Shown: one piece after another, positions 59,602 to 64,000 of the stretch | How the letters are laid out: every line of letters starts with the position of its first letter | Numbering within the stretch: the first letter of the stretch is position 1 | From: Megalonaias nervosa | Lineage: Eukaryota; Mollusca; Bivalvia; Unionida; Unionidae | Length of the DNA stretch: 64,000 bases | Direction: 5' to 3' | NCBI GenBank assembly: GCA_016617855.1 | Contig: JAECUM010012858.1 | Location: 39,647-103,646 of the forward strand | The notes under the pieces: model-generated | The model's database searches: none | The model's input: the letters and a program-made list of their open reading frames with translations, nothing else | Told to the model about the DNA's origin: nothing | Program-made: the position numbers and the translations under genes

Positions 59602-59866
59602 TGCACAGTTATATTTGGGATCATTTAACTTTATTGATTTAATACAAAATAACAATAAATAACACTAAGTCACTACTAACACTATCTACATAAAAATTTT
59701 GATTTCCTAATTTGATCTAATGGATAAAGCATATTTTATTTCAACTTAATTTTCAAATTTTTATTTCAGAAGACATCGGTATACAGCATATAGACAATTT
59801 GCTTGGTGGTGTTGGTACTGCTTGGGCAAGGAAGTGAGGGTCATCATTCCATCATGTGTTGTTTAG
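58203..59866 (+). CDS. P2X7-cytoplasmic (ballast) domain-like protein, 3 exons, apparent frameshift
   Basis: Exons 58203-58464, 59065-59283 and 59770-59866. The N-terminus is Ser/Glu-rich (CDSEGSELSLSCGSS, FEDGEVKSLEDSDNG). Exon 1 then leads to a Trp split across the intron, and exons 2-3 give CNCGHCLIMPTARECVCF, the CITDHPGFSPVCLD block, YYQYRQQFG and YTAYRQFAWWCW...IPSCVV. These are the Cys-rich zinc-cluster motifs of the P2X7 intracellular domain, which invertebrates carry in many stand-alone genes; no ion-channel part is present. Within exon 1 the frame from the ATG ends at 58449, whereas the frame that splices correctly starts near 58379, so a one-base loss or two-base gain near 58375-58383 is implied. 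Confidence 0.8.
59065..59283 (+). CDS. P2X7-like gene exon 2 (Cys-rich core)
   Basis: Acceptor TCTATTTTAG before 59065 and donor GTAAGTA at 59284. Encodes CNCGHCLIMPTARECVCFC and the QCITDHPGFSPVCL block. Confidence 0.85.
59556..59602. repeat. (TA)n(CA)n microsatellite
   Basis: Intronic TA run followed by a short ACAC run; inflates frames on both strands. Confidence 0.95.
59770..59866 (+). CDS. P2X7-like gene exon 3
   Basis: Acceptor TTATTTCAG, completes a Glu, then RHRYTAYRQFAWWCWYCLGK and IIPSCVV, stop TAG at 59864-59866. Its last 23 bases overlap the 3' coding end of the minus-strand THAP gene. Confidence 0.85.
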
Positions 59867-60094
59867 AGGATCCACACTGCCTTTCCTGATCAAAACCTGA
59901 ACCACACTGGCTTTCATGAGGCTGACAGCGATTAAACTTGCCAAGATGATTTTGAGTAGCAATATCCTTGCTTGGCCTCTCATACAAACTACATAATGGT
60001 GGTGGTACATCTACCAGAAGTTTCAATCTTTCATCATTCATGTGAGACACCTGTCCAATTCTGAATGCTGTTTTCATCAGACATTCAACATAAT
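59844..60094 (-). CDS. THAP gene last exon
   Basis: Acceptor TTAATTGCAG. Reads YVECLMKTAFRIGQVSHMND and ends QHMME-stop at 59846-59844. A minus-strand AATAAA at 59740-59735 is a likely poly(A) signal, inside intron 2 of the opposite gene. Confidence 0.75.
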
Positions 60095-61572
60095 CTGCAA
60101 TTAAAGTGAATTTAATATGCATTGTATTGTACAAGCCAAAAACTGCAACCTTTTCTTGAAGTTAATACATAAATTAAAGATACTTGTCTTTAAATTTTCT
60201 TTTGCATATTTTTATTATTTTACCATGGGGCCAAAATCATGACCTTTAAAATTAAATGAGTATCAACTTTAACAAATATTTTGCCTTTACTGTTTGAATG
60301 CAATAAAAAAAATAATATAGGTACTTACACTTGGTGCAACAGTATTTATATCTCTAAGTGATGTATTCCTTTCTATTCATTAATTACTAATGTATATTCT
60401 TACAATGTGTTGAGTCAACAAGGATTTTCCTGACAGTGTATTCTCCTTTCTTGTACTTTGGATACACTATTTTATATCTGGCTCTCCCGTCCTTAGTGCA
60501 TGCTTGCTCTCTTTAGCTGTTTTCATTAAAATGCAATGCAGCTAACCAAAGCCTATTTCAAAGTAAATAAAGATGCACAATATATAATTCTATCAAAATA
60601 AAGATCATTTATATTTGTAGATACTTTATTTGCAAACATTCCAAAATGCTAAAAACTGTTATACAATTTTATACTGCAGGATATCAAAAGATCAGATCTT
60701 GATATCAATGATTTAATTTGAAGATGAATATACTGGACTATAAATAAAACACTGAAAAACCTGACTGTATTTTTTTGTGTGCAATAATTTAAGATTTACC
60801 TTGAAAACATTCTGTGATAGGAGAAACCAATCATCTTTGGTGCAAAATGAATGATCACAGAGTGGTATCCCTCCAGTGCTGAAGTTTGTTGTCCAGAGCT
60901 TTGGTACATCTTTTCTCATTTGTCTGCTGGTCACAATCTCTTCAAGCTTTTCAAATATTTTAGATCCTATAAGTTATAAAATATATTCATCAAAGCTTGG
61001 TTTTATGCTATCTTACATGAATTAAAGTGTGCACTAACAAAAATGTATCTAAATTCAATAAATTACTACACCAATACAATTAAGTCAAAGTCACATGCCT
61101 ATATGACATGTACTCCATAAGATGCTTTTACATACCAAATATCATTGATCAATAAGAAATAGATCCAATGGATGCAGTCAGAGGCTTCACTTTATCAATT
61201 TCATATTCATCGGCCTGAAAAAGGTCAACTGCAGGAGTTTTATAGCTTTTGAATACTGTACTTTGTTTGGGCAAGTTATTTTAGCATTTAGAAAAGTTTA
61301 AGAAGATGAACTTATTTTTGGATAAAGAAAACAGTTCCCAAATTTCCTATGATGAATTCAATAAAAGCCCCTATCCACAATAACAGAATGAGTTTGAAGC
61401 ATAAAAAAATGTATTTTTAAATACTGGCTTATTTTCTCCTTATTATGAGCAAACCTATCCTTTTCTCCAAATGTTTAAGCTGTAGTTCTTCCTTTAATTT
61501 ATTTCTAGAAATCTGACATGCATTTTGTTAAAATATGTTGTTGTCAGAAATGTCACTCTCATAAAAAAAATG

Positions 61573-61639
<67 letters not shown>

Positions 61640-62756
61640 CTAAATTTTATGTACCTCTTTCATAATGTCAAACGAATTTTCTAATCCTTGATCCTGAGTT
61701 GTCTGACCGTCTGTTTGTTGTGAACATTGTTCCTCATGTGCAACAATAATCTAAAACAAAATGTACCTCATTAGAAAACATTTATCAGTCACTTATACTG
61801 ATGGCTATTCACTTCCTAAAAATAATTAGTCATGATACGACTGAAAAATTGTTGAACATGACAAATCACCACCACCCAAAAAATCATAACACAATATTGT
61901 CAGATTTCTACTACATATTGTTTTTTTTAGAGACTTTTATTAATTGGGGATGGGAATAAACCTCATCATGTTTGTAAATATCTATAAGTAATGTGATTCA
62001 CACATCAGTCCGACAAAAGAAATATATATGAAGGCCTTCTAAATCTACCAGCAGAAAGATTTTTCTATTCACATGGTCAAACTAAGTTGAAGGCAACATG
62101 AAAATTTTGGCAATATTTCTCAAATGTTTATATTTCAGTGCTTAATTTATTAGATATCTACTGCATTTGTTTTGGAAATTATAAAGGAACATTCTACAGG
62201 GTACCAATGGAAATGATGTGGTGACTGACTGATTTTCTGCTGATTATGGTACTTGTCATTAAAAACTCACCCTTGCTGCTTCTCTCTTTGAATAGCCCCT
62301 TCTTATTTTCTTTGGAGGTGACACTTGACAAGTCACTTCCTCTGATGGTGACAACATTTCAGGCCTACACGGCTGATGCTTTGATGTTGAAGGTTCTGAT
62401 ACATTTGCAGTTACCTTGGCTTGGTTGTCAGTTTCTTTCACACAGTCCATAGATGGGACAGCATCTTCATTGAGTTTGAATTTCTTTGGTGCCCTACCCA
62501 TATGCTCAACCTCAAATCTATACCTAAATGGGAAGCATTCTGGTGTGAAATGAAAAGAGCAGAGGGCAGAAAACTCAGTCGGACCAACCCAGTTTGCTGT
62601 TTTGATTTTTACAAAATCTGTCCACCTACGACGAAGTGCTTGGTCTTTCGGGAAGGAATGCATGGAAAACCCATCAGCATTTGTATTCCCACAATCTGTT
62701 GCAACACACCTGACCCCGCTGCCCTTGCTTGTACATACACAATCTCCTCTTGGCAT
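59844..62756 (-). CDS. THAP-domain protein, 6 exons, ~393 codons with one in-frame TGA
   Basis: Exons (minus) 62756-62271, 61750-61655, 61214-61136, 60966-60800, 60506-60404 and 60094-59844 join with matching phases. The start at 62756 (MPRGDC) is preferred over an upstream Met because the THAP zinc finger follows at once: C17-x4-C22, W45, C66-x2-H69, and AVPSM about 25 residues later. This is a sequence-specific DNA-binding domain shared by cell-cycle and chromatin regulators and by P-element-type transposases. Residues ~140-162 are basic (PPKKIRRGYSKRE), a likely nuclear signal. The C-terminal half (KLWTTNFSTGGIPLCDH, RYKIVYPKYKKGEY) is not recognised. A TGA at 61151-61149 interrupts exon 3. 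The acceptor of exon 5 is weak. Confidence 0.75.
60404..60506 (-). CDS. THAP gene exon 5
   Basis: Encodes KDGRARYKIVYPKYKKGEYT and VRKILVDSTH. The donor CATT|GTAAGA is good. The acceptor was chosen by phase (GAGAG) and lacks a clear pyrimidine tract, so the 5' border is tentative. Confidence 0.55.
60800..60966 (-). CDS. THAP gene exon 4
   Basis: Acceptor ACTTATAG, donor TTCAAG|GTAAAT. Encodes KIFEKLEEIVTSRQMRKDVP and a FSTGGIPLCDHSFCTKDDWF block. Confidence 0.75.
61136..61214 (-). CDS. THAP gene exon 3 with premature TGA
   Basis: Acceptor CTTTTTCAG and donor TTTG|GTATGT. It reads ADEYEIDKVKPLTASIG and then meets TGA (61151-61149), five codons and one base before the donor. Exon length and phases (0 in, 1 out) fit the neighbours. 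Confidence 0.6.
61577..61636. repeat. (TA)n(GA)n microsatellite
   Basis: TA run (61577-61602) followed directly by a GA run (61603-61636), in an intron of the THAP gene. Confidence 0.95.
61655..61750 (-). CDS. THAP gene exon 2
   Basis: Thirty-two codons, Gln/Thr-rich (EEQCSQQTDGQTTQDQG), acceptor GTTTTAG and donor GAG|GTACAT, phase 0 on both sides. Confidence 0.7.
62271..62756 (-). CDS. THAP gene exon 1 (zinc finger)
   Basis: Encodes the complete C2CH THAP finger and the Ser/Pro-rich linker, ending GCAAGG|GTGAGT in phase 0. Confidence 0.88.
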
Positions 62757-63825
62757 GATTATGATGATAAAACTTTTCAAACTAACTAATATGGAACGGA
62801 ACACATGCTTTGTTTAAGTTTTGATAGAAATGGAAGTAAGTTGTGTGTTCTAAATATGATGTCAGGCGATCTACACATTCCGGAAATTACCGAGCAATAA
62901 AATCGGTCCGATGTGTATTATTTTCGTTAACACACCTGAGCATATTTCTCAGTTACTATGGTGAATTTTTACATTGGATTTTTTTTTTAAACCACTTCCA
63001 GATCTTATTTTCTATTAAAATAATATTGAATTTTATTAACTTTATCTACACTGGTATGGCACTTTAACCCTAAGCCAATTTTTTACTTTAGTTACATGAG
63101 GAAATTGGCATAACTGAGTTACTTGTTGTTGAACTTCAATTCTATTGTTGATGTTAGCTAAAGATATACTGAACCTTTCCACATATACTAATTTAATACA
63201 GTTTGTGGGGTCTTTCAACCTAATGTGCCACAAGATGACCTATATTATCTAATCCTACTAAACTGTCCATGCCACAAAACAGCTGGGATCCCTGCATTTT
63301 CTTATGGTTAACAAGAAAGACAGTGCTACTGTAAGTATAATAAAACAAAGTGATTAATTGTTAATTTAGTTTTCTTTTCTTTTTCTTGTAGTTTAGTTTG
63401 TTTGTATTAAAGTGAAGAACTGGTTAATTATCACAGCACAATAACTAACCTTTATTCCCAATACACAATACTGCATGGAGGGGTCATTTTGTTTTGTTGC
63501 TTGATTAGTTTCAATTTACATGTACTAATCCATACCAATCCTTTGACGTACTGTTTTATGGAATCATGGTTGCTAGTTATAACAGAGATAATACCATTTT
63601 CATTGCTTTTAATATCAAATTAGAAATTTCCAGATCAAGTAAATATGGAGCTCCTGGTGGTATCTGCTTTTAAATTTTTAAGCCGTGTTTGTATTTTTGC
63701 TCTTTAAAATTTCACTGCAAAGTTTTGATGTGAGTTGGCTTTAAGCATCCACTTTAAACTAGAACTGGACATTGGCAGCTCACTTCTGATACAATACATA
63801 TGACATGTACTTACAATACATGATA
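62757..63825. other. Upstream flank of the THAP gene, nothing recognised
   Basis: No further exon, RNA gene or repeat family recognised before the transposon end at 63826. Confidence 0.45.
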
Positions 63826-64000
63826 CAGTAGTCCCCTCTTGAACTGCACCCACCCCCCACACAATGCCCACACATTATATTTAAGACTATAATCCCTTGG
63901 CACCATGGAGTTTGTGTTCAAAAGTACCCATCTAGTATGGCCATCCCTCTCACGTGGCCACTATATTAGAGCAAAAAATATATAATTTATCCCTCATGAG
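63826..64000 (+). mobile_element. Second Tigger-like copy, left end, cut by the window edge
   Basis: Begins CAGTAGTCCCCTCTTGAA after a TA (63824-63825). It follows the copy at 51730 in order (GTTTGTGTTCAAAAGTACCC, TATAATTTATCCCTCATGAG) with many substitutions. Confidence 0.85.

Noticed and set aside
59402..59662. Frames across the TA/CA microsatellite
   Set aside because: Tyr-Ile repeats from simple sequence in an intron.
61149..61151. TGA in the THAP gene read as selenocysteine
   Set aside because: No selenoprotein homology and no SECIS-like structure noticed; mutation is simpler.
62421..62817. Plus-strand frames opposite the THAP exon
   Set aside because: Antisense shadows of the THAP zinc finger codons.

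Overview
The window is animal nuclear DNA. It is AT-rich, with spliced genes, long introns, many short interspersed repeats and DNA transposons. The dispersed ~145-bp tandem arrays with a common end, two tRNA-headed SINE families and host genes carrying YqaJ, THAP and P2X7-cytoplasmic domains point to a marine invertebrate, most likely a lophotrochozoan such as a bivalve or other mollusc. That placement is inference.

Region 1 (1 to ~6,770) is an endogenous, virus-like Polinton/adintovirus-type segment. It has a protein-primed family-B DNA polymerase (2090-5851, +) broken by one in-frame stop and two frameshifts. Five small intact ORFs, all on the minus strand, flank it: two tandem paralogues (678-1187, 1226-1654), a Cys-rich zinc protein (1682-1993) divergent from the polymerase, and two further unknowns (6027-6287, 6330-6764). 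Bases 1-552 are an identical inverted copy of polymerase segment 3719-4270, so the small genes and the polymerase N-terminus lie between two perfect inverted arms. No integrase, capsid, protease or packaging ATPase is visible; they may lie left of the window.

Region 2 (~6.8-13.8 kb) is gene-poor: microsatellites, a 32-bp perfect palindrome, a decayed coding-like patch, a SINE fragment, and a hAT-like element that itself carries a MITE and a SINE.

Region 3 (13.83-24.7 kb, +) is a spliced gene for a ~294-residue YqaJ-type (lambda exonuclease-like) nuclease with all expected catalytic residues. Its second intron holds a 52-bp minisatellite, a degenerate repeat array and a DIRS-like retrotransposon relic.

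Region 4 (24.7-41.9 kb) holds repeats only: SINEs, a 44-bp minisatellite, a pogo/Tigger-like element with an internal 720-bp duplication, and a second hAT-like copy inserted in the dispersed ~145-bp repeat.

Region 5 (41.87-57.3 kb, -) is PHAX, the U snRNA export adaptor. Four coding exons were recovered with consistent splice phases; the N-terminal exon was not found. Its introns carry an internally deleted Tigger element, SINEs and repeat arrays.

Region 6 (58.2-62.8 kb) is a compact host cluster. A P2X7-cytoplasmic-domain-like gene (+) starts near a CRE-containing upstream region that faces PHAX. Its last codons overlap, tail to tail, the last codons of a six-exon THAP-domain gene (-). Each carries one apparent reading-frame lesion. 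A second copy of the Tigger family begins at 63,826 and runs off the right edge.
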